A stretch of DNA of 6,039 nucleotides from JBAXBF01 sp034429745 (GCA_034429745.1 DAOUFY010000085.1:1-6039), one strand, 5' to 3'; numbered from the stretch's first letter, positions 1 to 5,918 are shown. A program made the numbers and translations. The notes: generated from the letters alone by a model not told the origin.

Positions 1-516
1 GCAAAAGTAATCGGAAGAAATATTCTCACTTACTTAAGTGGAATGGGCGCTTTTGAAATGATGGGTCGCAAAATAATAGAAGCGCATGGGATTGATCCAA
101 ACCCAAAAGAGGATGAGTGGTATGATTTCCAAAAATTTTTGGATGCATTAAAAGAAATAGCTGAAAAAACGGGCAAAAGTACAATCCTCATGATGGGTAC
201 GCGCGTTGCAACTTTTGCTAAATTTTCACTTGAAACCACTTCATTGGAACAGGCACTCAAAGAGCTTTCCGCAAGTTACCATAAAGTTCATCAAAATGAT
301 CTTGGTAGCAGCAAAGAGTATATAAAAGTAGAAGACAATAAATACAAGGTACTTATAAAGACACCATATCCATGTGAATTTGATTTGGGTTATTTACGCG
401 GTTTAGTAAAGCGTTTTGTTCCACAAAGCTTTACCAGAATTGTTCATGATGATAATGAGCCCTGTCGAGCGAAGGGCGCAGATAGCTGTACTTATTGGAT
501 TATGGTGGATGTATAG
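1..516 (+). CDS. V4R/heme-NO-binding-like small sensor domain protein, 5'-truncated
   Basis: The reading frame is open from base 1 (it begins A-K-V-I-G-R-N) to the TAG at 514-516, so the true start lies left of the window; 171 residues are visible. The first in-frame ATG at 43 has no ribosome binding site, and the coding sense continues upstream of it. The C-terminal third carries the most telling signature: a PYPCEFDLGYLRGL segment (about residues 122-135), then RF-x-P, an HDD, and a C-R-A-K-G-A-D-S-C-T-Y motif (Cys 155 and Cys 163). The spacing C-x3-G-x3-C followed by an aromatic residue resembles the end of V4R (4-vinyl reductase) and related small-molecule or heme-NO-binding domains. From memory, similar stand-alone proteins with the PYPC and CRxKGxxSCTY motifs are annotated only as hypothetical. 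No membrane segment or signal peptide is visible. Function is unknown; a ligand-sensing role is inferred. The gene is convergent with the malic enzyme, with 4 bases between the stops. Confidence 0.7.
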   Translation, partial: AKVIGRNILTYLSGMGAFEMMGRKIIEAHGIDPNPKEDEWYDFQKFLDALKEIAEKTGKSTILMMGTRVATFAKFSLETTSLEQALKELSASYHKVHQNDLGSSKEYIKVEDNKYKVLIKTPYPCEFDLGYLRGLVKRFVPQSFTRIVHDDNEPCRAKGADSCTYWIMVDV

Positions 517-520
517 TCCA

Positions 521-1828
521 TCAACGCTTGTTTAATTGTTTGTCTATAAATTTACGTTTTAACGCTTGGCGATATTGCTCGATGTCTATGGTATGTTGAG
601 CAACGCCACTATGTATGGCTGCTTCAGCGACTGCCGGGGCTTCCCATATTACTACTCGCGGATCAAACGGTTTGGGTAAAATATATTCCGGCCCAAAAGT
701 TAGGTGGGTAACCCTGTAACTTTCTAAGACAGAGGAGGGAATATCCTTTTCTCGCGCCAGCATGGCAAGAGATTTTGCTGCCGCTATTTTCATCTCTTCA
801 TTGATGGTTTTAGCGCGCACATCTAATGCTCCGCGAAAGATAAAAGGAAAACCAAGCACATTATTGACTTGATTGGGATAATCCGATCGTCCGGTAGCAA
901 TTATGGCATCGGGTCTAACTTCTCGAGCGAGCTCATATCTTATTTCGGGGTCAGGGTTTGCCATTGCACATATAAAGGGGCTTTCACCAAGCGTCTTTGC
1001 CATTTGTGGGGTAAGTATATTGGCAACAGAAAGTCCAACAAACACATCAGCCCCGATAACAGCTTCGGCAAGGGTGCGTTTATCGGTTTCAATGGCAAAT
1101 TGCTCTTTGTAAGGGTTCATGCCCTCTGTGCGACCTTTGTAAACGACCCCTTTTGTATCCACCATGATGATATTATCCTTTTTTACTCCTAAGGATACAG
1201 CTAGTTTGCTGCATGAGATAGCGGAGGCTCCGGCACCTGAAACAACCATCTTGATTTCATCAAGTCGTTTGCCGGTTATTTCCATTACATTGATTAAGCC
1301 CGCAGCAAATACTATCGCCGTGCCATGTTGATCGTCGTGGAAAACAGGTATATCTAGCAACTGCTTTAACTTTTCTTCTATGATAAAGCACTCAGGGGCT
1401 TTAATGTCCTCGAGATTTATTCCGCCGAATGTTGGTGATATTGCTTTAATAATATGGACGATTTCATCTGGATCATGTGAGTTTATTTCTATATCAAAAA
1501 CATCTATGTCTGCAAAGGCTTTAAAAAGACAAGCTTTTCCTTCCATGACAGGCTTAGAAGCTAATGCACCTCGGTCGCCTAATCCCAAAATAGCTGTGCC
1601 ATTGGATATCACCGCCACTAAGTTCCCCTTTGAAGTATATTCATAAGCTTTGAGAGGATCTTTTTCAATTTCAATGACCGGTTCAGCTACACCGGGAGTG
1701 TATGCTAAACCCAAATCTTTTTGAGTCGCGAGTGGTTTGGTTGGGGTTACAGAGATTTTACCCGGGATACCATTAAGACAGTGATACAATAATGCTTCTT
1801 TTCGTAGATTTTCTTCTTTAATGCTCAC
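521..1828 (-). CDS. Malic enzyme (oxaloacetate-decarboxylating), short form without PTA domain
   Basis: This cytosolic enzyme oxidatively decarboxylates malate to pyruvate and CO2 with reduction of NAD(P). Counting from the GTG at 1828 (435 residues), the visible family marks are: AYTPGV with the catalytic Tyr43; KPVMEGKACLFK with the catalytic Lys98; metal ligands Glu140-Asp141 (L-E-D-I) and Asp166 in the FHDDQHGTA motif; a Rossmann GAGASA at 198-203; MANPDPEI near 290; and GRSDYPNQVNN (313-323), which supplies substrate-binding Asn. The protein ends about 100 residues after that motif, so the phosphotransacetylase-like half of the roughly 760-residue MaeB proteins is absent. The length suits the small bacterial malic enzymes. 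An in-frame GTG at 1849 would add seven residues (M-F-E-R-Y-C-F). I prefer 1828 because GAAAGG sits 9 bases upstream and family members usually begin about there. NADP rather than NAD use is likely by similarity to MaeB but not proven. The gene is monocistronic here. Confidence 0.95.
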   Translation of the reverse strand: MSIKEENLRKEALLYHCLNGIPGKISVTPTKPLATQKDLGLAYTPGVAEPVIEIEKDPLKAYEYTSKGNLVAVISNGTAILGLGDRGALASKPVMEGKACLFKAFADIDVFDIEINSHDPDEIVHIIKAISPTFGGINLEDIKAPECFIIEEKLKQLLDIPVFHDDQHGTAIVFAAGLINVMEITGKRLDEIKMVVSGAGASAISCSKLAVSLGVKKDNIIMVDTKGVVYKGRTEGMNPYKEQFAIETDKRTLAEAVIGADVFVGLSVANILTPQMAKTLGESPFICAMANPDPEIRYELAREVRPDAIIATGRSDYPNQVNNVLGFPFIFRGALDVRAKTINEEMKIAAAKSLAMLAREKDIPSSVLESYRVTHLTFGPEYILPKPFDPRVVIWEAPAVAEAAIHSGVAQHTIDIEQYRQALKRKFIDKQLNKR

Positions 1829-1837
1829 AAAACAATA

Positions 1838-1843
1838 CCTTTC
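1838..1843 (-). promoter_or_regulatory. Ribosome binding site deciding the malic enzyme GTG start
   Basis: The minus strand reads GAAAGG, 9 bases ahead of the GTG at 1828-1826. This hexamer lies inside the longer reading frame that begins with the GTG at 1849. It therefore favours the shorter protein. The upstream GTG has no comparable purine-rich site at a suitable distance. Confidence 0.55.
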
Positions 1844-1929
1844 AAACACGTATTTAGTGATAGAAATTAGCTATCGGCTTTGCTCCGAAAATTATTTATG
1901 ACTTAAAAAAACCTCATACATCAAGTATG

Positions 1930-2002
1930 CCTTGTTATGTATTTGAAATAGATAGAATGTGCATGCATTATAAAAGTGCTATCATTGTCTTATATAACAA
2001 GG
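1930..2002. repeat. Separated perfect 9-bp inverted repeat
   Basis: CCTTGTTAT at 1930-1938 and its exact reverse complement ATAACAAGG at 1994-2002 are 55 bases apart. The self-complementary TGCATGCA lies between them near 1960-1967. The arms are too far apart for a normal terminator and no T-run follows. They could close a longer RNA fold or be paired protein-binding half sites. Function is unknown. Confidence 0.4.
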
Positions 2003-2110
2003 AGCCTCATTAAGTTATTATTAATTTCCTAAAATAATAAAAATTTTATCACGGTACCAGGTTGGTGTGAAGAATTTCGTGCCACTTCTGACTTAGATGT
2101 GTGATTTAGT

Positions 2111-2135
2111 ATAAGCAAATGCTGAGAGTGCTTAT
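2111..2135. repeat. Perfect 7-bp inverted repeat with 11-base loop
   Basis: ATAAGCA at 2111-2117 pairs exactly with TGCTTAT at 2129-2135. It is AT-rich and followed by TATAAAACG rather than a T-run, so it is not called a terminator. It could be an operator or a weak RNA hairpin. Confidence 0.35.
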
Positions 2136-2236
2136 TATAAAACGATACGTTGGCTTTTATCCACTTTAAGCTAACCAAAAGGTGGTAGAGGAGAGACAAT
2201 AAAAAATGTTATATTTCAACCGGTAAGAGTACCCTC

Positions 2237-2271
2237 TAACAAAAAGATCTCACGGATTATAACTTTTGTTA
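2237..2271. repeat. Perfect 8-bp inverted repeat followed by T-run
   Basis: TAACAAAA at 2237-2244 pairs exactly with TTTTGTTA at 2264-2271, with 19 bases between, and the plus strand continues TTTTTG. The stem holds a single G-C pair and the loop is long, so termination would be weak at best. If an unannotated plus-strand transcript exists in this interval, this is its most likely end. Confidence 0.3.
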
Positions 2272-2392
2272 TTTTTGAGCGGTTTGCTTATACCAATTAT
2301 TTTGAATGCCTGATATTATTTATCTGCCGTTTTCGTCAATTTAGTTATAATAAAAGATCATTCTTAAAAGAAAATGTTTCCATACCATAAAG

Positions 2393-2409
2393 GGATTATG
2401 ATATAATCC
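2393..2409. repeat. Perfect 7-bp dyad centred on the -10 element
   Basis: GGATTAT at 2393-2399 and ATAATCC at 2403-2409 flank a 3-base centre. The dyad covers the whole extended -10 element of the membrane operon promoter. That is where a repressor operator would sit. An alternative is a coincidence of the self-complementary TATAAT and TGAT bases, but the flanking GG/CC pairs extend the symmetry beyond that. Confidence 0.4.
2399..2407 (+). promoter_or_regulatory. Extended -10 promoter of the membrane/TPR operon
   Basis: The plus strand reads TGATATAAT: a consensus TATAAT at 2402-2407 preceded by the TGn extension. The best -35 candidate is TTTCCA at 2377-2382, four of six matches with a long 19-base spacer, as tolerated by extended -10 promoters. 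Transcription would begin near 2414, leaving a leader of about 28 bases before the ATG at 2442. Confidence 0.6.
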
Positions 2410-2427
2410 TTATATTGAGAGTCAGAT

Positions 2428-2435
2428 AAAGGAGG
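2428..2435 (+). promoter_or_regulatory. Strong Shine-Dalgarno of the first membrane operon gene
   Basis: AAAGGAGG lies 6 bases before the ATG at 2442 and is nearly a full anti-16S complement. It fixes the start of the downstream gene. Confidence 0.8.
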
Positions 2436-2441
2436 CAAACT

Positions 2442-3245
2442 ATGGAAGATTCTTCCCCACAAAATTCTGATATAAGAAAAGATCCATTTCAAAGCAGCGA
2501 AGCAAGTAAAGCTGATGAATCGGCTGCTTTGATACCAATAACCGCTGTGGACAGCGAAGAAACTCATTCCCCTTTAAATAGTGGGGAAGACTCAGGGGGT
2601 TCAGGTTTTCTCAATACGCTAAATGCTTTGCTGATTGCTTTGGTTGTTGTTATCGGAGCTATTGCAGCATGGAGAGCATCGGTTGCAGCTGATGCAGCCG
2701 GCGATGCGGATTATTTTGGGCTTAGAGCTTTATTAAATCATGAAGAAACTCAAGCACTTAATAATTTGACGGCATATCGCTCTTATGCGGACTATCTTGA
2801 TTATTGGTCCTTCAAACGCCAAGGAGAATTACTTGAGGAGGAAATGAATCAGAAGCCATCTTTAGCTGAAAACGAGCAATTTGTAGCTCAGGTAAAAAGT
2901 GCCTATGATTTGGCAGACGCCTCTCGAGCCAATTTTGAACAACGGTTTCTCAATCGTGATGGAAGCTATAACGTACAAAGACAATTAGGCCAGCTATGGG
3001 CAGATGCAATGAAAGAAAAAGACCTCAACTTTGATGTGCAATTTGTTGAAGCGGAAAAAATGCGTAATAAAACGATTTATTTATTGATTTGTGTGATGAT
3101 TTTAAGCATAGCCCCTGTATTTTACTCATTAGTTGAAACTGTTGGTGATGGAACGCGACGTACTATGTTGATTACGGGTAGCATATTTGCGGTTTCGGGT
3201 ACGTTATTATTGCTGCTGATTGAATTTGAAAAAATACCTTTTTAG
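2442..3245 (+). CDS. Three-helix membrane protein of unknown function, first gene of two-gene operon
   Basis: This 267-residue protein is not one I can name. Residues 1-55 are a hydrophilic, Ser- and acid-rich, probably disordered tail. TM1 spans about 56-77 (N-A-L-L-I-A-L-V-V-V-I-G-A-I). Residues 80-210 form a mostly helical hydrophilic region rich in Ala, Tyr, Glu and Arg, with an R-D-G-S-Y-N-V motif at 172-178. TM2 lies at about 211-232 and TM3 at about 241-261, joined by a short loop containing Arg-Arg. By the positive-inside rule the tail and the TM2-TM3 loop are cytoplasmic and the 130-residue region is outside. The TM / long helical loop / TM-TM layout recalls DUF4337-type membrane proteins; that is an impression, not a search result. 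The downstream gene shares the layout and the DGxxNV motif, so the two products probably form one membrane complex. The start is fixed by AAAGGAGG 6 bases upstream. Confidence 0.85.
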   Translation: MEDSSPQNSDIRKDPFQSSEASKADESAALIPITAVDSEETHSPLNSGEDSGGSGFLNTLNALLIALVVVIGAIAAWRASVAADAAGDADYFGLRALLNHEETQALNNLTAYRSYADYLDYWSFKRQGELLEEEMNQKPSLAENEQFVAQVKSAYDLADASRANFEQRFLNRDGSYNVQRQLGQLWADAMKEKDLNFDVQFVEAEKMRNKTIYLLICVMILSIAPVFYSLVETVGDGTRRTMLITGSIFAVSGTLLLLLIEFEKIPF

Positions 3246-3248
3246 GAG
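3244..3248 (+). promoter_or_regulatory. Ribosome binding site overlapping the upstream stop codon
   Basis: AGGAG begins inside the TAG stop (3243-3245) of the first operon gene and lies 9 bases before the ATG at 3258. The overlap suggests translational coupling of the two membrane proteins. Confidence 0.65.
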
Positions 3249-3257
3249 AAGATCATT

Positions 3258-4925
3258 ATGGGCATAAAAAATATTACTTTCAACAAGGCGATTGCCTTTG
3301 CTATAGCGTTGGTTACGCTATTGGCGAGTGTGATCGCTTTTTTACAAGGAGATGCAGCAGCAAGAGATGATCGCGCGAATCGTGAAAGCAAGCAGTATGC
3401 CATTCAAGCTTTTGGAAAACAGATCAGCGGAGAGGCACATTTTTCATATGATCTGCGCGCATATCATTTAGCTGAACGTTTTGAATTACAATCTATTGCG
3501 GCAAGCAACCGAGGTGATGATACGACAGCTTTGCGCAATGAAAAATTAGCTAAAGAGATTACTCAATTCAGCCCTTTGTTGGCACCACCTTATGGAAAAA
3601 TATCGCCGGATGGCACTTTCAATGTGGATGTTCCACGATATGAATCAGATTTGTATGTTGTGGAAACAACAAAATTACGCGAGCTATACATGGCTGCGTC
3701 GGAAGTAAAAGATAAATGGGATTATAAAGCAAACACCTACATCAAACACATAACGCTTTTAGCAGTTGCCTTGTTTCTCTTTGGCTTGTCCACTACTTTA
3801 TCACAAGGAGCTGCAAGGTGGATTTTTGCTGCCAGTGGTTTAATATTTTCACTTGGGGCTTTAGGCTGGGCTATTTATACAATGATAACCCCAGTGTTTG
3901 ATTTAAGAGAACAAGGAAATGCCATTCAGAATTATGCTGAAGGAATAGGATTAAGCTATCAAGAAAAATATAAAGAAGCTATTGCAGCCTTTGATAGGGC
4001 TATTCAAGCATATCCGGCTTATACTAATGCCTTGGTAGGACGTGCAGAAGCCTATTCAGCTTTAGAAGATTATTCTGCAGCCGCCAAAGACTATGAAGAG
4101 GCAATTAGGGCCGGCGATCAACGCTATTACGTTGCAGGGGACCTTGGCTGGACGTATTTTATGCTTGGCAATTTTGATGATGCGGTAACAATGACGAGGC
4201 AAGCTTTGGAAAAAAGCCCTGATGAACTATGGCTAAGATTCCAATTAGGCTTGCTGCGTTTGGTACGAGGAGAGGTGGAAGCGGCACAGCAAGAGTACCA
4301 ACAAGGAATGGATGCTGCTGTTCGTCAAGTGGCTGAAGCAAAAGCTGCAAATCAAGAACCCCCTTCGTATTTGTGGTGGGGTTTAGAGGATGGGGCAAGT
4401 ACGTTAGAATACATAATTTATCATATTGAAACGCCTCAAAAATATCCACCAATAGAAAAAATTGTCAAACCCCAAGAAGTTAAAAAAGTTGCTCAAGAGT
4501 TGGCTTATAAGTTAAACAGTTTAGCAGTAAGTTTAGAGTATATTGGCAAACCTCCTCAGCCTACAACTGCGAAACTTTCACCCCTTAAGTTTGCAGCTCC
4601 AATCGTGGATGAAAACGGGGAAGTAATGGATTATTCTGAACCGACAGATCATTTCAAAGTGGGGCTTGATGAGGTGGGAGTGCTTTTCGATTATGAGAAT
4701 ATGAAAAATGGCATGAGTTTCATCATGAAACTATATATTGATGGCATTGAAGACCCATCCTGGAGAATAGTGCAGCAATGGGATTTAGGTGAAAAAGGTG
4801 AGGCAGTAATACCACTCAGCTATGCTTTTAGTGATGCATACACCTTTGCAGAAGGAGAATATACAGTTCAAGTGTATGTGGATTATCAATTATTGCAGCA
4901 AGGAACATTTTATATCGAAAAATAA
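3258..4925 (+). CDS. Membrane-anchored TPR protein with beta-rich C-terminal domain, second gene of operon
   Basis: This 555-residue protein has a composite architecture. TM1 (about 11-29) follows a short Lys-containing N-terminus and acts as a signal anchor. Residues 30-163 are a hydrophilic helical region with a P-D-G-T-F-N-V motif at 117-123. TM2 (164-182) and TM3 (186-213) are joined by a short loop. Three to four TPR-like repeats follow: about 224-257 (Y-K-E-A-I-A-A-F-D-R-A-I-Q-A-Y-P), 258-290 (Y-S-A-A-A-K-D-Y-E-E-A-I), 291-322 (L-G-N-F-D-D-A-V) and 324-355. Residues 356-440 form a helical linker. The C-terminus, about 440-555, looks like a beta-sandwich ending in E-G-E-Y-T-V-Q-V-Y-V-D-Y and G-T-F-Y-I. 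With a cytoplasmic N-terminus and three helices, the TPRs and C-terminal domain face outward, suiting a scaffold for surface or envelope partners. The first 213 residues parallel the upstream protein. No enzyme motif is seen; function is unknown. Confidence 0.87.
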   Translation: MGIKNITFNKAIAFAIALVTLLASVIAFLQGDAAARDDRANRESKQYAIQAFGKQISGEAHFSYDLRAYHLAERFELQSIAASNRGDDTTALRNEKLAKEITQFSPLLAPPYGKISPDGTFNVDVPRYESDLYVVETTKLRELYMAASEVKDKWDYKANTYIKHITLLAVALFLFGLSTTLSQGAARWIFAASGLIFSLGALGWAIYTMITPVFDLREQGNAIQNYAEGIGLSYQEKYKEAIAAFDRAIQAYPAYTNALVGRAEAYSALEDYSAAAKDYEEAIRAGDQRYYVAGDLGWTYFMLGNFDDAVTMTRQALEKSPDELWLRFQLGLLRLVRGEVEAAQQEYQQGMDAAVRQVAEAKAANQEPPSYLWWGLEDGASTLEYIIYHIETPQKYPPIEKIVKPQEVKKVAQELAYKLNSLAVSLEYIGKPPQPTTAKLSPLKFAAPIVDENGEVMDYSEPTDHFKVGLDEVGVLFDYENMKNGMSFIMKLYIDGIEDPSWRIVQQWDLGEKGEAVIPLSYAFSDAYTFAEGEYTVQVYVDYQLLQQGTFYIEK

Positions 4926-5068
4926 TCAAGTTAAGGATATTTGTATTGCATACGTTTACTGACTTCTACTTGCAATTGTGATGGTTATATTGTCTGCATT
5001 CAGAATGAGATTGCGGAAAAGCAAAAGCCTGAATGTATTACTGTTTCTATAAGTGAATTGTGAAATCT

Positions 5069-5086
5069 CTGGTTAATGCTGGTTAA
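5069..5086 (+). repeat. Two direct copies of CTGGTTAA, 10-base period
   Basis: CTGGTTAA occurs at 5069-5076 and 5079-5086, one helical turn apart, just before the terminator. The rest of 4926-5092 is untranslated 3' sequence and holds only a loose CATTCAG/CTGAATG inverted repeat (4997-5003 and 5029-5035). No function is known. Confidence 0.4.
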
Positions 5087-5092
5087 AGAATG

Positions 5093-5130
5093 AAGGGCTG
5101 TTCACTTTCAACAGCCCTTTTATTTTTGTT
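5093..5130 (+). terminator. Strong intrinsic terminator of the membrane/TPR operon
   Basis: AAGGGCTGTT (5093-5102) pairs perfectly with AACAGCCCTT (5110-5119) around the 7-base loop CACTTTC. The plus strand continues TTATTTTTGTT, the expected U-tract. It lies 168 bases after the stop of the TPR gene. The same hairpin also lies downstream of the convergent RRM gene, where the minus strand continues CATTCTTTAA. That is a poorer U-tract, so minus-strand termination is possible but weaker. Confidence 0.9.
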
Positions 5131-5148
5131 ATTGGTAACGACTAGTGA

Positions 5149-5517
5149 TTAATAGCGGCGCGAGCCAGAGCGAGAAGATCCCCCACGGCGGCTGCCGCTG
5201 CCGCGATCGCTGCGCCGTCCTCCGAATCCACCACCACTGCCGTAACCACCACTATTGAAGGTGCGTTCTTTTTGTGGGCGGGCTTCGCTGACAGTGATGT
5301 TGCGTTCGTTCAACTCAGTATTATTCAGCTTGTCAGCTGCGAGCTGTGCTTCTGCTTCGGTTCCCATTTCGACGAAACCGAACCCTTTTGATTGCCCGGA
5401 CATTCGATCAGTAATAATGTTCACTGACTCAATGTTGCCAAACTCAGAGAACAGCTGACGAAGATCGTCCTCAGTAGTGGCATAACTTAAATTGCCAACA
5501 TAAAGTTTCTTGTTCAC
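5149..5517 (-). CDS. RRM-domain RNA-binding protein with Gly/Arg-rich tail
   Basis: This 122-residue protein binds single-stranded RNA through one RNA recognition motif. RNP2 is LYVGNL at 5-10 and RNP1 is KGFGFVEM at 44-51, with the aromatic residues Tyr6, Phe46 and Phe48 in place for base stacking. The RRM ends near residue 79. The tail, about 88-122, is rich in Gly, Ser and Arg (R-R-G-G-S-S-R-S-G-S-R-R-Y), like the tails of the RbpA-type bacterial RRM proteins, and is probably disordered. The start is a GTG at 5517 with an AAGGA element 5 bases upstream; the family's usual M-x-K-x-L-Y-V-G-N-L opening supports it. The gene lies 23 bases behind the cold-shock gene on the same strand with no terminator between, so the two are likely cotranscribed. 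The DNA of the tail is strikingly G+C-rich compared with the AT-rich surroundings, mostly because of its Gly and Arg codons. Confidence 0.94.
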   Translation of the reverse strand: MNKKLYVGNLSYATTEDDLRQLFSEFGNIESVNIITDRMSGQSKGFGFVEMGTEAEAQLAADKLNNTELNERNITVSEARPQKERTFNSGGYGSGGGFGGRRSDRGSGSRRGGSSRSGSRRY

Positions 5518-5540
5518 GGCTTTCCTTTTCTGTAAATAAA

Positions 5541-5750
5541 TTAGAGGGTTGTTACTTGACTGGCTTGCAAGCCTTTAGGGCCATGCTCTACGCTAAATTC
5601 AACTCGTTGACCTTCATCTAGCGTGCGATAGCCATCTGATACGACTGCAGAATAATGGACAAATACGTCCTCATTCTTGTCACTTGAGATGAAACCATAC
5701 CCTTTTGAGGCATTAAACCATTTGACTGTACCTTGAATTCGTTCCGACAT
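5541..5750 (-). CDS. CspA-family cold-shock domain protein
   Basis: This 69-residue single cold-shock domain is a five-strand beta-barrel that binds single-stranded RNA or DNA and acts as an RNA chaperone. The visible marks are GTVKWFN (7-13), RNP1 KGYGFI (16-21), RNP2 VFVHY (29-33) and the closing GPKGLQASQV (57-66). Length and motifs match the family throughout, with no missing aromatic binding residue. The ATG at 5750 is preceded by AAGGAGG, 10 bases away. It is the first gene of a probable two-gene transcript with the RRM protein, from a near-consensus promoter at 5890-5918. The leader of about 133 nt is typical of cold-regulated csp mRNAs, but cold induction itself is inferred. A specific Csp paralogue letter cannot be assigned. 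Confidence 0.96.
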   Translation of the reverse strand: MSERIQGTVKWFNASKGYGFISSDKNEDVFVHYSAVVSDGYRTLDEGQRVEFSVEHGPKGLQASQVTTL

Positions 5751-5760
5751 TTCAGCGAAA

Positions 5761-5767
5761 CCTCCTT
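5761..5767 (-). promoter_or_regulatory. Shine-Dalgarno of the cold-shock gene
   Basis: The minus strand reads AAGGAGG 10 bases before the ATG, directly after an A/T-only stretch (5768-5783) that should stay unpaired in the mRNA. Confidence 0.75.
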
Positions 5768-5797
5768 AAAAAATAAAAAATTTGTTTTGGTGTTACA

Positions 5798-5813
5798 GGT
5801 AAAAAGAGATTTC
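5798..5813. repeat. Direct repeat copy 1 (inside csp leader)
   Basis: GGTAAAAAGAGATTTC on the plus strand matches 5975-5989 with one A inserted. In the csp mRNA this segment is read as its complement. Confidence 0.6.
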
Positions 5814-5889
5814 CGAGCTTCTGAACTGCCGAACGAAATGAGCGAGTACAACATGCCGCAGAGATACTTCTTTTTCCTAACAATTTACA

Positions 5890-5918
5890 ACTATAACACC
5901 CTGCGCCTTATTTGTCAA
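5890..5918 (-). promoter_or_regulatory. Near-consensus sigma-70-type promoter of csp-RRM
   Basis: On the minus strand a perfect -35 TTGACA (5918-5913) and a -10 TATAGT (5895-5890, five of six) are separated by exactly 17 bases. TGT directly before the -10 supplies an extended -10 TGn. Transcription would start near 5883. This is the strongest promoter seen in the window. Confidence 0.8.

Larger units (their letters stand above)
1850..2441. other. Long AT-rich intergenic region without a convincing gene
   Basis: This interval of about 590 bases separates the divergent malic enzyme and membrane operon genes. I found no reading frame with both a plausible ribosome binding site and recognisable protein sequence, and no tRNA-like cloverleaf. 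It holds at least three separated inverted repeats (1930-2002, 2111-2135, 2237-2271) and a small hairpin TCAC/ACCA-GGT-TGGT/GTGA at 2049-2070. An extended -10 promoter lies at its right end (2399-2407). On the minus strand a TATAAT occurs at 1972-1967, a candidate -10 for the malic enzyme. I see no matching -35 at normal spacing, so that promoter is not called. The interval could be regulatory DNA, carry a small RNA, or be a decayed gene. Confidence 0.6.
5751..5883 (-). promoter_or_regulatory. Long 5' leader of the csp-RRM mRNA
   Basis: From the predicted start near 5883 to the csp ATG the leader is about 133 nt, long for a 69-codon gene and reminiscent of cspA-type leaders. A possible closing stem joins AAAAAGA in the leader (complement of 5869-5875) with TCTTTTT (complement of 5801-5807), enclosing 61 bases. 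The A/T-only stretch before the Shine-Dalgarno would leave the ribosome site open. I did not recognise a named riboswitch or a canonical cold-box sequence. Confidence 0.5.

Noticed and set aside
869..1646. Plus-strand open frames inside the malic enzyme gene
   Set aside because: They lie antisense to a clearly conserved enzyme and show no domain, no good ribosome binding site and no composition of their own; they are shadows of its codon pattern.
1822..1849. Longer malic enzyme start at GTG 1849
   Set aside because: It would add only M-F-E-R-Y-C-F, has no clear ribosome binding site, and places the good GAAAGG site inside the gene; not excluded by experiment.
1967..1995. Minus-strand TATAAT as the malic enzyme promoter
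   Set aside because: No acceptable -35 at 16-18 bases and no TGn extension; the AT-rich region yields such hexamers by chance.
2191..2226. Six-codon frame M-L-Y-F-N-R after GAGGAG, possible leader peptide
   Set aside because: The spacing from GAGGAG to the ATG is long, no attenuator structure is tied to it, and it is more than 200 bases before the next gene; such short frames arise by chance.
2364..2567. Minus-strand 67-codon frame over the operon promoter
   Set aside because: It overlaps the promoter and start of a well-supported gene on the other strand and has no recognisable content.
4159..4452. Minus-strand 97-codon frame inside the TPR gene
   Set aside because: It is antisense to the TPR repeats, with low-complexity leucine/proline sequence and no ribosome site.
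5203..5210. GCGATCGC, the cyanobacterial HIP1 octamer
   Set aside because: A single copy inside the G+C-rich Gly/Arg tail of the RRM gene is explained by its codons; HIP1 is meaningful only when abundant, and no other copy was noticed.
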